A stretch of 64,000 bases of DNA. It comes from Osedax fenrisi (Eukaryota > Annelida > Polychaeta > Sabellida > Siboglinidae). Positions 1 to 11,591 of this stretch are shown here, one piece after another (the stretch's first letter is position 1; each line of letters starts with the position of its first letter). The position numbers were made by a program, and so were the translations under genes. The stretch covers positions 91,845,198 to 91,909,197 of the forward strand of contig OZ025240.1 of assembly GCA_964019155.1 (NCBI GenBank), read 5' to 3'. The notes below the pieces were generated by a model, which worked only from the letters and a program-made list of their open reading frames with translations, was not told where the DNA came from and made no database searches.

Positions 1-303
1 GATAAAATATAAATATTGTCATATTTCTGAAATTATAATATTATTAAATTAATTAATAACAAATTTAAAATATTCTCATAATAAATTATAATTGTATTGA
101 ATCTATACACTTTATGTCGGTTATTAAAGTATGATTAGTTTATTAAATACTCTATTGAGTTTAAATTACACATATATATCACCTTTTAAATGTATATACC
201 TACCTTCATATTTGAATACTTAATTTATTTATAGAATTATTAGAATTGCCCGTCTAAACATATTGATATTCGTACAACTGATTAACGTTGAACATCATTA
301 CAG

Positions 304-387
304 GGGTGCTACTCTCTCCAGTGGAAGCTGGTGAACCTAAATCCGTGACCAACACTAAAAATACGTACCAAAGTTGCCTGGATATAG
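304..387 (+). CDS. M13 peptidase exon 1 (first in window)
   Basis: Follows a TTACAG acceptor and ends before GTTAG. Two bases complete an upstream codon, then 27 codons read VLLSPVEAGEPKSVTNTK and NTYQSCLDI; it ends in phase 1. This resembles the neprilysin segment before the conserved WP motif, with its YxSC cysteine. Confidence 0.8.
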
Positions 388-800
388 GTTAGATTTAACT
401 TAAAATTTAATAATATTTAATATCATGATATACGTATTATTTTATATAATATAATATAATATTGTTGACTTACAAGGTATGTTTAACAATTTAAACTTCT
501 TTTAAATATATTAAACACTACTTTTATAGATTAACTTTTATGTTTTATTATTTTATGTTTAAATTATTTATTAAAATTATGTTTATATATAATAGATAGT
601 GAAATATAATACTTTGTTATAAATAATATTTTATAACTCATATGTATAAGAGCACTCATAATTAACAAATAAAAATGTGAGTATCAACATTATTATTATA
701 ATTTATAATATTAATAATAAGTAATACTTATTATAATCGACATAATCAATTTTTTACTAGCGATATATATATATATATTAATATATTTGCAAAATAATAG

Positions 801-928
801 AAACAGTCGATAAATTGGGCTCCGGTCCCCTCGAGATATCTCTGCACAAGTACGGAGGCTGGCCTATCGCTATCGAGAACTTATGGAAAGAGGAAGAGTT
901 CGATGTCTACAAAGTCCTCTCCGTGCAG
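801..928 (+). CDS. M13 peptidase exon 2
   Basis: Acceptor ATAATAG, donor GTATCT. Phase 1 to phase 0, 43 codons including the shared one. It contains GGWPIAIENLW, the M13 block around GWPV. Confidence 0.9.
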
Positions 929-1516
929 GTATCTAGTTGATCCTACCGACCGAGTATACCTTACGAACTATAGTTAAGGTGCTTTTACACCAAAAAACAG
1001 CTCGATTGTTATAGATATACATAGGGCTATATATTTCTTGCTATTATTTATTAGTTTTAAAAGCGTTCACCTTATATCTGGCAAGTCGGAGCTTTAATAT
1101 GTAATGTATGCATATATGCATGCGTAGAACGACCTCTCCGATATCGGTAAATATTTTAAAACGAATAATTAACCGCTCTATTTATATAACATTATCGAGC
1201 TATAACAATATATTTGTTGTTGTTGTGAAAGTTTCTTAACTTAAGTAGGCCCATTCAAACCAAAACGTTCCGATTTTATGTGCGACGATATAGACCTTTT
1301 TGATGTTACTAGACCTTTATATGTCATTAACAAAAAGGTTAATCCGTTTTAATAATGACACTAATTATTCAATATAATACACTTGATGTATACACATTAT
1401 GTAGAATATTTGAAAAATTAATAGTTTAATTTTTTTTAATATTTAGTATAATCCTAAATGCATAATTATATAAATATATATATATATATATATTTACATA
1501 TATTTGCAATAAACAG

Positions 1517-1594
1517 ATGATGAACGGGGTGCATTCTCTGATCAACACTGGGGTGATTGTAAATAGGGACAATTGGGATGAGCATTTATTCGCG
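1517..1594 (+). CDS. M13 peptidase exon 3
   Basis: Acceptor AAACAG, donor GTTAGT, phase 0 to 0, 26 codons. It includes GVHSLINTGV and NWDEHLFA and continues the exon 2 frame. It matches the segment between the WP block and the DxKNS-like block of neprilysins. Confidence 0.8.
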
Positions 1595-1929
1595 GTTAGT
1601 TAATTAATAGCGCTTGCGTTAACATTATATATTATCATGCACATGTGTACAATATATTTAATTACAAAAAATATATAAATATATATTATATATTTCACAT
1701 TACTAATAATATATCTGATATATAGACACGTAAGTGAATTCGTTTAGAGATATGAAGTTTGTTGATCCATACTCATAATATCTTTATTAATAGCATTACT
1801 ATCTTATCAGTTTATAATATATAATAATAATAGTAGTTATTATTATTTATTAGGAGAAATTGTTGTTTTATGTTGTTGTTTACTTATGTTTATACGTGTG
1901 TCTTCTATTAACGGCATTACAATAAATAG

Positions 1930-2173
1930 ACTATTTTGTATTATTGTTACCCATTAAAACTATTGATTTATATCATGACCAATACGCGATCTGTCCTCAT
2001 TCAGATGGATGTCATGCGTACGTGTTTGCCTGCATCCATGTATGGAGATGAACAAAATATGTTTTTCTACAAGAATTTCATAGTCGACGTATCGGTTATC
2101 CTCGGAGCTAAATTAGATCGGGCTGAAATTGAAGCTCAAGAGATTGTCGACTTCGAGAACCTTCTGATCAAGG
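1930..2173 (+). CDS. M13 peptidase exon 4 (5' boundary uncertain)
   Basis: The conserved part runs from about 1966: IYIMTNTRSVLIQMD, then FYKNFIVDVSVILGA and EIVDFENLLIK. The only in-frame AG acceptor is at 1928-1929, which would add about 12 residues not expected in the family. Homology suggests a junction at 1965/1966, where the sequence is TG rather than AG. Donor GTAGAT at 2174 gives phase 1. Confidence 0.75.
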
Positions 2174-3052
2174 GTAGATATCTCTTTCTATTATATTATT
2201 TAATTTTTGTTCATGTTTATTAATCTAACAATACTATTTTCTTACTTATATATTATTTCATCATTTATTTATGTATGTATTATTATTTTGATAAAACACA
2301 AATAAGAACTATCTTTGTTATATGTGTGTATAAATAAATCATCTATCTATCTATCTATTTATTGATAGTTCTTAATGCATAAGTATTTAACTCGCGTATA
2401 CTAATATTATATATATATATATTATATGTAATAACTAATATTTATATATTAGATATGTTAAAAATAGTGGTAGGGCACCTATACTATAGTGGTGTTAAAA
2501 CACCTTTTATCATCTTTAGTTTTAAAATGTCACATTACCTTTATTTATTTAAATAACACATGTGATGTTATCGTTAGTAACTATTTCAACTCTATTCTTT
2601 TGACTCTATATTTCTTAATAAAAATAAGTAATATTAATAATAATATTAAGAATATATAAATAGTTTTAATAATAATAATATATATTATATCTATAATATA
2701 TATATACATATATTACAATTGTATATTTTCTCTCTCTAATAATAATAATACGATTAATATTCCTAAATCAGTACGACATCTCGATATAAAATATATTAAC
2801 GATACATTTGATTTGATTTTAATGTTTCATTATATCTGATCAATCAAATTTCATTAATAACAAAAATGGAATAATTTAATATAATTAAATTATATTTATG
2901 TATCGGATTTCGACAATAAAAATAAAATGTAATACTACAACGGAATATAAATATACAATGTAATTAATTATAATTATAATTATAAACAACGATAATAACA
3001 ATACGTTGACGTAATAACGATATGATGACCTTTCACCCCGTCCACTGATTAG

Positions 3053-3161
3053 GAGTTGCTAGTAGATGCTGATTTCCACTACCACAGAACTATGACCTAC
3101 GGACAATTGTCCGAACTCAGCGACAAATTTGACTTCGAAACTTTCGTCGGAGGGACTTTTG
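3053..3161 (+). CDS. M13 peptidase exon 5
   Basis: Acceptor ATTAG, donor GTATGT. It reads ELLVDADFHYHRTMTYGQL then SDKFDFETFVGGTF and ends in phase 1. It must start in phase 0 although exon 4 ends in phase 1, so a small unseen exon or a frameshift lies between. A (GAT)n tract begins just after the donor. Confidence 0.8.
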
Positions 3162-3164
3162 GTA

Positions 3165-3285
3165 TGTACTATATGATGATGATGATAATGATAATTATTA
3201 TGATATTAATGTTGATTCTGATATGGATATGGATGATTACGATGACGATGTTGATTCTTATATGGATGATAATGATTATAATGAT

Positions 3286-3316
<31 letters not shown>

Positions 3317-3343
3317 TTGATGATGATGATGACGATGATGATT
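3165..3343. repeat. (GAT/GATGATGAC)n trinucleotide tract
   Basis: Imperfect ATG/GAT repeats directly after the exon 5 donor of the M13 gene. Open frames here encode only Met/Ile or Asp-type runs and are not genes. Confidence 0.85.
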
Positions 3344-3688
3344 AATAACAGCTTATCAGCACTAAAATTAGTTCCATGTAGGATTGTAGGTATACGATAT
3401 ATTATAATTAATATGCATATCATTATGATAATGATGAAGACAACCCGTTTATTAGGCACTACAATATAGTGAGGTTTTCCCCTTCACTCGTGAAAGGTAG
3501 AAATAGTATTAAAAGAAAAATGTGTTAATAAAAATATATGTCCAGATTAAAATTGTATATAATAATATATATATATGTGTATGTGTTATATATATATATA
3601 TATATATATATCGTATACAGTATACCGTTTATGGTTTACAAAGATGCATTATATTGTATTGCTATTGTTATAACCGTAGTATATTTAG

Positions 3689-3724
<36 letters not shown>

Positions 3725-3990
3725 TATAAAATACATTTATTATAATAATATATTTATAAATAACATTTATAATTTTTAACATATAAATAATACGAATATT
3801 TATTTAACTATATAGTAATAATATGTTTTTAAGAATTTAGATTTATATAAGTTATTATATTATTTAGGTTATTGTTATATTTCTTTTATATATTATTTAA
3901 AAGTCACATACACATATATATATATAGCAGCTCTATATTAAAATTAATACATGTACGATACATACATTATATAATGGAACAATAACCTAG

Positions 3991-4093
3991 ATAAATTGGG
4001 ACTCGAAATGAAAGAAGACCAGAACATAACAACTTACGTTGGGGAAGAATACTTCACGAATTTGACGAGAATAATAGATCAGACAGATAAAAG
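3991..4093 (+). CDS. M13 peptidase exon 6
   Basis: Acceptor AACCTAG, donor GTTCTA, phase 1 to 2. It reads DKLGLEMKEDQNITTYVGEE then YFTNLTRIIDQTDK. This fits the family block V-x-xPEYL..L..I. The junction residue with exon 7 is Arg. Confidence 0.85.
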
Positions 4094-4325
4094 GTTCTAA
4101 TAATAATATACAAATTCACGTATGTATACATAATCCATTATATATATGGTATTACTTTATAAAAATAAAAATTAATATATTTCGTTTATAAATGTTATAT
4201 AATTATATGGTATTTTTTTCTTTTTTTATATACAACCAGTAATATAATAAACTGTTGATCTATCCATCTATCCATAACACATATCATCATAACTAACACT
4301 GACGAGTTACCCTACCCCATTGAAG

Positions 4326-4422
4326 GGTGGTAGCTAACTACATGCTCTGGCATACAGTCTATAAGAGCGTAACACACCTGAGTCCAGCGCTGTTCAGAAA
4401 AGCCATCAGTACATTTATCACC
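4326..4422 (+). CDS. M13 peptidase exon 7
   Basis: The acceptor is the AG at 4324-4325; the later AG at 4332-4333 would break the frame. It reads VVANYMLWHTVYKSVTHLS and then ALFRKAISTFIT, matching the family NYMxW..V block. GT at 4423 gives phase 0, which joins exon 8; GT at 4409 would give phase 1 and break it. Confidence 0.85.
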
Positions 4423-4454
4423 GTTAGTTGTACTGCTATAGTGTAAGATGCAAT

Positions 4455-4516
4455 GTGCGCGTGTGTGTGCGGGTTATAGTGTGCGAGTGTGTGGGTTATA
4501 GTGTGCGAGTGCGGGT
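4455..4516. repeat. GT-rich minisatellite in M13 intron 7
   Basis: Three imperfect copies of a roughly 20-bp GTGTGCGAGTGNGGGTTATA-like unit, about 30 bases after the exon 7 donor. Confidence 0.6.
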
Positions 4517-4669
4517 TATAACATGGTAGTAAACATTATAGTTTAGTCATATTGATTCAAGCGTTCGTTGGTTATTCTAATATATATGATGATGATGATG
4601 ATGTATGACAATTATAAAATTCTCATAGTGTGACATTAATACATAAAATACTATAAATAAAAGTAATAA

Positions 4670-4960
4670 TTAGTAAAGACAAGTGTATAACGTTGCAAAA
4701 ACGAATATAGGCGAAGTATAGATATCATGGAAGTACTTCTTTAGTTTATGTTTTAAGGTGGTCGTTGATGTGTTAATGTTTTTGAGGAATGGAGGGAGTT
4801 GATTCCAAAGGAGGATGTCACATACATAGTATACTCTATAGAGTATACTGTATAGAGTATACACGCTATAGCCACGCTTCCCAATTTTTTTCGGGTGAAA
4901 AGATAGTTCAGTCATGACCGTATAGTTAGAGGATCGTAGGTTACTTGGTGCAGTATATAG
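4670..4960 (-). mobile_element. LINE 3' fragment (RT ORF C-terminus), antisense
   Basis: The minus strand reads NLRSSN, then LLWNQLPPFLKNI and LKHKLKKYFHDIY. This is the typical last segment of CR1/L2-type reverse transcriptase ORFs (LWN-LP...FK..LK.Y). A run of GTATAC/TATAGAG repeats interrupts it. A short 5'-truncated copy inside M13 intron 7. Confidence 0.6.
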
Positions 4961-5002
4961 AGAAATTAATCGATAAAGATAATAATGTTGTTCAGTCAAT
5001 AG

Positions 5003-5166
5003 AGAGGAATATATAATGGATATTAATTTAAGTTGAGAGGAATATAGAATGTATATTAATTTAAGTTGAGATGAATATAGAATGGATTTTAATTTAAGTA
5101 GAGAGTAATATAGAATGGATATTAATTTAAGTAGAGAGGAATATAGAATGGATATTAATTTAAATC
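5003..5166. repeat. 33-bp minisatellite, five copies
   Basis: Five head-to-tail units of about 33 bp, each containing GAATATAGAATG and TTAATTTAAGT, with few substitutions. Lies in M13 intron 7, directly next to the antisense LINE fragment. Confidence 0.9.
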
Positions 5167-5362
5167 AATCCATTTTTTTGCGGATGACCAGTTATAACGT
5201 ATTCGTAGGTCAGTTATAACTGCTGTTATAGCATGCTATATACATATATACATATATTATTTAGGTGTAGTCAGTTTTTGTAGTCGGTAGATTAGCTTAA
5301 GTGATATATTAGTTAAGCGGTCGATGGTTGTAAATTATTTATTGTAAGACGAAATTAGTATA

Positions 5363-5403
<41 letters not shown>

Positions 5404-5479
5404 TAATTATAATATTTATATTGCATTTTAGTAAAGTTATCAATCAATTTATTATATCGTTATTATTTCAAGTTATTAT

Positions 5480-5711
5480 CAATATTCATTAACATCATCA
5501 TCATCATCAACATCACCATCATCATCACAGTCATAGTCAATAACATAACATTCATCATTAGCATACCATAATTATCAACATCATCATCAACATCAACATC
5601 ATCAACATCAACATCATCGTCCTCATTCTTCACAATAACAATATCATCTACATCATAGTTATCATCAACATAACCATTATCACCCTCACCTCCATCACCC
5701 TCACCCTCGTA
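5480..5711. repeat. (CAT/CAA)n tract ending at exon 8 acceptor
   Basis: CATCATCAACATC-type repeats becoming CACCCTCACC and running into the CTCGTAG acceptor. The repeat itself may serve as the pyrimidine-rich stretch of this acceptor. Confidence 0.75.
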
Positions 5712-5712
5712 G

Positions 5713-5776
5713 GGGCTGTACGGAAGCGACAATGAACGCGATCGTAATTATTTCTGCAGTAGCGGAACCTCTCGAG
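5713..5776 (+). CDS. M13 peptidase exon 8
   Basis: Acceptor CTCGTAG preceded by a C-rich CAT-repeat tract, donor GTATAT, phase 0 to 1. It reads GLYGSDNERDRNYFCSSGTS, the family LxG...E..RW..C block with a conserved cysteine; the usual W after R is replaced here. Confidence 0.8.
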
Positions 5777-5985
5777 GTATATATTGTTGTTATTGTTATT
5801 AATTATAACTCATCATTTATGATAACAACGCTATATATGACGATATATATATATAATATTTTTTAATAATTATCGCGATATAATGTATATAATTGTTATT
5901 ATGTCATACAGTTTTTATATTTTGTATATTTATAATCTCTAGATATTGTAATTATTATTTAAAATAATAAATATATATATATATT

Positions 5986-6018
<33 letters not shown>

Positions 6019-6091
6019 CTACACTAATTATTAATACAATAATTATATAACTCTGCAATTAGTCATTAATATTATAAATTACTGATTTTAG

Positions 6092-6156
6092 TATTCACCT
6101 GGCCAATCGGCAGAATGTTTGTGGATAAGTACTTCGACGAATCCGCCAAGGAAACG
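6092..6156 (+). CDS. M13 peptidase exon 9
   Basis: Acceptor TTTTAG, donor GTTACT, phase 1 to 0. It reads FTWPIGRMFVDKYFDESAKE, a near-exact M13 block (GxxFVxxYFxExSK). Confidence 0.92.
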
Positions 6157-6253
6157 GTTACTTTTTTTTTTAATTATACGTTTTCATATAAGTTATAATT
6201 GTTAGTTTACTATAGTAACTATAGTAACTATAGTTTCGGATACAAATAATGTA

Positions 6254-6315
<62 letters not shown>

Positions 6316-6599
6316 ATGTGTGTATGTAATAATGAGTGGATGAAATAGTTGTTGGATTATTACATTACTCAATATGATAGAGGACCGTTGTATTTAAATT
6401 ACATTTTATTAAATAATCAAAATAAAAACCATACACTAATGCTGTTAAACATATATACAACATTACTATATAGAATATTACAATATTTAACTTTGCACAA
6501 ACATCCACGTGCCAATGTATAATAAAAATGAAATGATATTATTAAATCTAATATAATTCAGATTATATTATTGCTACGTGGCAGTTCATTGGTCAAATC

Positions 6600-6840
6600 A
6601 ATTATATTTAAATAAACTAAATAACACTAAATAAAAAAACACAAAAATCAATATACACGAAATCAACATTTATACTTTTATAATTATTTCATAACACAAA
6701 ACAAAAATATAACTAACTAAAAATATATAATAAACTAAATAACATTAATTAAAAAATACAAAAATCAATATATACGAAATCAACATTTATAATTATTACA
6801 TAACAACAAAATAACTAATTAAAAATATATAATATAAACT
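6600..6840. repeat. Tandem duplication, unit about 115 bp
   Basis: Two adjacent copies sharing ACTAAATAACA, CAAAAATCAATATA and CGAAATCAACATTTATA in the same order. AT-rich, within M13 intron 9. The rest of 6157-7317 is (AT)n and AT-rich sequence without a recognisable gene. Confidence 0.65.
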
Positions 6841-6881
6841 TAAAAACAACTACATTAAAAATGTATAAGACGTTAGTCTGC

Positions 6882-6936
<55 letters not shown>

Positions 6937-7317
6937 AAGATAAGTATGGAATATTGCATTGAGAATACACTTATATACAAATTCTCAAATACAATAATAC
7001 AATTTGTTTAATATATATATTAACAAAAGTACACATAATACAATATATATATTGTGTTTTGATAAACGATAATTAAATTATTTGACCTTTATTAAAATTA
7101 TTCGATATGTTTAAATATGTAATGTAAATATGTATTAAGAAATCATTAATTTATTAGAAATAATCATTAAATAATACATGTTTATACTTTATATAATTAA
7201 ATATAATATATAGTAAATAATTGTATCAAATAAAATACACACAAACATATATATATATATATATTTAATATTCATAATTGTTAATAATTATAATAATAAT
7301 TTAATAACTGTAATAAG

Positions 7318-7416
7318 GCATCGGAAATGGTAGTATAACTGAAATCAGCCTTTAAAGAAATGTTGGATAAAGTAGACTGGATGGATCAAGCAGCTATAGA
7401 TGTTGCTAAGGAAAAG
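7318..7416 (+). CDS. M13 peptidase exon 10 with in-frame TAA
   Basis: Acceptor AATAAG, donor GTATGT, phase 0. It reads ASEMVV, stop, then LKSAFKEMLDKVDWMD and AAIDVAKEK. The TAA at 7336-7338 sits where relatives have a sense codon. No alternative AG gives an open frame joining exon 9. Otherwise well conserved. Confidence 0.88.
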
Positions 7417-7890
7417 GTATGTTTATTTGAGATATGTTTATAAAATATAATCATTCTTTGGTTGTATTAAGAATCTCGTTTATAATCAATTCATAATTTT
7501 TATACAATTATCAACTGATACTATACTGCAAATAGATTCATCTAAAGACTATAGTCTTTAAGCCAACTATTAATATTATTATGTATATATAACATAATTA
7601 AATTAAAATAATTGCGATTATATAAACAACGTTTCCCCAAGCCGATGTTTTGCATTAGTATATATTTTAAAACATCATTTAAATAGTTATATTTTGTGGG
7701 ATACATCTTCTAAAGATAATTAATATACCGTTGATTACATAAATGTATACATAGAATGGATACATACTATCATATACGGTATTATAACTGAACAAATATC
7801 ACGAATATTAATTAAATTTAATATTATATTAAATACATATATAGCAATTTGATAATAAGTATTACACGTTATACTATTACATCATTACAG

Positions 7891-7968
7891 GCAGATGCTA
7901 TACAAAAACGTATAGGATACCCTGAGTACATAATGGACAATGAAAAGCTAGATGCTATGTTCGAAGGC
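7891..7968 (+). CDS. M13 peptidase exon 11
   Basis: Acceptor ATTACAG, donor GTTAGT, 26 codons in phase 0: ADAIQKRIGYPEYIMDNEKL then DAMFEG. It matches the IGYPD.I.D..KL block. Confidence 0.92.
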
Positions 7969-8061
7969 GTTAGTGAAACAGTTACATTAGTAATTCAGCA
8001 TATCACCTAACAGTGAAATATGTGTAAAATATATGTAAATGAATGATACAAATTTAACGAA

Positions 8062-8098
<37 letters not shown>

Positions 8099-8227
8099 CT
8101 AATGAATATCCGTTCATATATATTATTAATATATATATATAGATAAAATATATATAAATTAATTTTCATCTATATATAAAAATTATATATATATATATAT
8201 ATTTTTTAATACGGAATATACATTTAG

Positions 8228-8399
8228 ATTACAACCTCCGAATACACGTTCTTCGAGAACTGGGAATCGATACAAAGATTTAGTCTAAAGAAAATTTTAG
8301 CTTCCATCGGAATCCAAAAGGAGAGCGACGCTTGGCTTGGCTTGGCTGATGCCCCCTTCTACCGTTAACGCTTTCTACAATCCTCTTCACAATAGAATA
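8228..8399 (+). CDS. M13 peptidase exon 12 with 10-bp frameshifting repeat
   Basis: Acceptor CATTTAG. Frame 1 reads TTSEYTFFENWESIQRF through ESDAW. The family block MPPSTVNAFYNPLHNRI then appears in another frame from 8349. Between them TTGGC is repeated three times (8332-8346); one copy would keep a single frame. The end at about 8399 is set by homology: no GT lies there. Confidence 0.85.
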
Positions 8400-8432
8400 A
8401 ATTAGTTCACACGTAGTTATACACAATTGTAC

Positions 8433-8484
<52 letters not shown>

Positions 8485-8489
<5 letters not shown>

Positions 8490-8994
8490 TGGTACAATCG
8501 AACCCTACCATCAGAGTAATCTATATTCAGTATTCAATACTCGTGTTTAACTTGGATTTATTTCGAGTTTAAACTCGTGTTTAGCCTGTTAATTTGGTAA
8601 CACTATTAACACCAGCTAGATCCAAGTTTAACTCGATATTAATCCCAGATAAATCCAAGTTAATTCCAAGTTCACTCGAGTTAAATCTCAGTTAAATCCA
8701 AGTTTAACTCTAGCTAAATCCCAGTTAAATCCAAGTTTAACTCGAGATTAATCCAAGTTAACTCGAGTTAAATCCAAGTTTAAAAATAATTCAAATTTAT
8801 ATTTATATTATATCTATATATTATTTATACCAATTAATATATTATACCTGCTAATTCATATTATATTGTTATCTATATTATGACTAGATAAGTAATTTAC
8901 ATATTAGTAATTTTATATCAGTTTTATTTTAGCGTTATAGATCTATAATATTATAATTATAAATTACATTATGTATGATATATCCCCTATATCC

Positions 8995-9072
<78 letters not shown>

Positions 9073-9163
9073 GCATATATATATACCCTTATATATAAGT
9101 ATGATTCCTAAATACTTATATTATTTTAATTATTTTATAAGTATTTATAAATATATGGTATTT

Positions 9164-9194
<31 letters not shown>

Positions 9195-9759
9195 TATACA
9201 TTTTTATATATAGGTTAAATAAATTATTTAAAAAAAAAACATTTTTTAATATGATAAATTTATCAAAAAATATTCAATATTTTTTATTTATTTTAGATTC
9301 ATTAGATTTACTTAAATTTATTAAAATAATAAATAATTAAATAATTGGTAATATTATAGATAAATATTTTGGACTAAAAAATAACTTGGATTAAACTATA
9401 CTATAATGATCCAAGTTTCAACTAGTATAATATGAATCAGCTAAATCCAAGTTGATCTCAGTTTAAAACAATAACTTAGATTAAACTTGGATATGATGAT
9501 CCAAGTTTCAACTAGTTAAATATGGTTCAAATAAATCCAAGTTTACACCACCTAGATCCAAGTTTGGACCAGATTCCCCCAGTTTCCCAGTTAAATCCAA
9601 GTTAAACAAGAGTATTGAATACTGGGGTATCAGTTCGAAATAGTCGAGTATGAGTTCGAGTCCGAGTTCGAAATTTTATAATTATTGAATATCAGTATTA
9701 GTTCGAAATGATTGAGTATCAGTTCTAAGTTCGAAGTCCGAAGTTCGATTGCAACACTA

Positions 9760-9761
<2 letters not shown>
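8485..9761. mobile_element. Inverted-repeat DNA element with internal word repeats
   Basis: Ends are imperfect inverted repeats: ATTAGTGGTACAATCGAAC on the left, and ATTAGTGTTGCAATCGAAC when the right end is read in reverse. A second inverted pair lies inside (CAGTATTCAATACTC on both arms). The arms are packed with variants of AAATCCAAGTT and AACTCGAG. The centre (about 8800-9370) is AT-rich. No transposase frame was seen, so it is non-autonomous. Both outer flanks are (AT)n, fitting insertion into a TA tract. Superfamily not identified. Confidence 0.75.
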
Positions 9762-9810
<49 letters not shown>

Positions 9811-9995
9811 CATGAATAATTTATTTACGTAATATACATGTATACAAGTATATACTATCTATATACATAATTAATATCTTATGGAATACTATTGTATTAT
9901 AGCGATTCATTATATATCTGTAATGCTGTATAGTTAAGGCCCTGCCGTATATTCAATAGACTACGTAGTTGTTAAGATATACCTTTTGTTATTAT

Positions 9996-10150
9996 TAGGG
10001 GCGCTGCAACAGGGGGATGATGGGTTATGCCCCCCCCCCCCACTTTAAAATCTAGGGGGACATATTATGTATTGGTCCCCCCACTTTTTATCACAACATT
10101 TATTTTGATTGTTTGATCCCCCTACATACAAAATCGTTCCAGCGCCCCTA
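9996..10150. mobile_element. Small MITE with TAGGGGCGCTG ends
   Basis: The left end reads AGGGGCGCTGCAAC; the right end in reverse reads TAGGGGCGCTGGAACG. About 150 bp, with C- and G-runs inside and no coding. It lies in M13 intron 12, 250 bp before exon 13. Flanks (TTATTA and TAGTTATTA) suggest a short TA-type target duplication. Confidence 0.75.
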
Positions 10151-10396
10151 GTTATTATATCATTATATCATCATATGTAATCCTAAATGTTATTAATTAT
10201 ATTATATTTTGGTATTTATAAGCTAATAAATATCAATGTTCATCTAGTTGCAATAATTTTACTACACATAAATAATATAAATCTATGTATAGTATATATT
10301 TTTAATAATGAAAAAAAAACGAATTAAATTTGTAATAATGTATGACTCATATATCGCGAATACCACTCATACCACTACACATACCACTACGAATAG

Positions 10397-10516
10397 CCTT
10401 CCCGGCCGGAATCCTTCAGATACCGTTCTACCACAAGAGTTACCCCAAGTACCTGAACTCTGCCGGTATAGGATTCGTCATAGGTCACGAGATCACTCAC
10501 GGATTCGATAACGATG
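10397..10516 (+). CDS. M13 peptidase exon 13 (HEITH zinc motif)
   Basis: Acceptor GAATAG, donor GTTCTA, phase 2-nt start to phase 1. It contains FPAGILQIPFY and GIGFVIGHEITHGFDNDG. The two His of HExxH bind zinc and the Glu is the catalytic base in M13 enzymes; all three are intact. Confidence 0.95.
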
Positions 10517-11466
10517 GTTCTATAATCAACATACAAACAATAACAATAATAATACCAACAATTATAGAGTTGTATATCACTATCTATATGTAGTATATAT
10601 TAACTAATTTATTATTAAATAATATGATAATAAAATATTTTAATTATATAGAATATAATATATCGTAAGAATGAAATATAGCATATATAATTATAGAGAA
10701 TATAAATTGATGAGTTAATATATTTATTTTTATGACAATTATATATATATATATACATATAGTAATAGTAATATAAACTATAGACATAATAAATATGTAA
10801 AATAATTTGTTTTAAATATGGAATTATCAACTTTCCTATGAACGCGTATCGAAGTATGAAATTATCATCGGCATTATTTGTAATACACGTATGTAGCACG
10901 TATACTGCGAAGTAAGTTACTTTATTAGAACATTATTTGTGAGAGAATACGCTGATAAGAGGAACGTTATAACAGATATGTACTTGAATTTAGTTAGAGA
11001 AGGGAATTATTTACTCCTGTTTCAATTAATAGCCTAATACAATTAAATATAATTCCTTGATTAACCGAATGCAATATTAGAACTAATTGCATTTGAACCA
11101 GGTTTCATTACCCTGTATATGTCTCTTATAGAATAATTCAATTAGCTAAATATACAAATAATATTAAATATACTAAATATATAAATATACAATATATTAT
11201 TTAATTATTAATATAATATTAATAATAATATATGTTTTCAATATTAATTATCATATGCTTGCAAACATAATAAATAATGATAATATTTATATTATAAATA
11301 TAAATATGAATAAAATTATAATATAGTATAATATTAATTATTAGTGGTTATTAAAATAAGGGACGACATTAGGAAATGTAATCAAATATATACATATAAC
11401 TGAAATATGTCCATTAGGTTAAATATATAAGCCGTTAGCTAATACATTATATAATTATAATATTAG

Positions 11467-11591
11467 GAAGAAAGTTCGACAAAGATGGACACGTGCATAT
11501 CTGGTGGAGCAAAGAGGTAACAAAGAAATACGAACAAAGGATAACATGTTACGTAAGCCAGTACAATAACTTCACAGTCGGTTATCAACAC
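11467..11591 (+). CDS. M13 peptidase exon 14
   Basis: Acceptor ATATTAG, donor GTTAGA after CAC. It reads GRKFDKDGHVHIWWSKEVTK and ends QYNNFTVGYQH in phase 0. It matches the FD..G....WW block that follows HEITH. The frame stays open beyond the donor, but exon 15 supplies the true continuation. Confidence 0.92.

Noticed and set aside
3056..3469. Long Met/Ile-rich frame after M13 exon 5, and its antisense partner
   Set aside because: Only the first 35 codons are the exon; the rest is a GAT repeat in the intron.
3522..3779. Ile/Tyr-rich open frames
   Set aside because: Translations of (AT)n tracts. The same applies to frames at 8975-9193, 13094-13307, 22128-22328, 39461-39676, 49711-49917 and 53952-54143.
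10615..10899. Antisense 94-codon frame in M13 intron 13
   Set aside because: Tyr/Ile-rich AT-tract translation without a family match.
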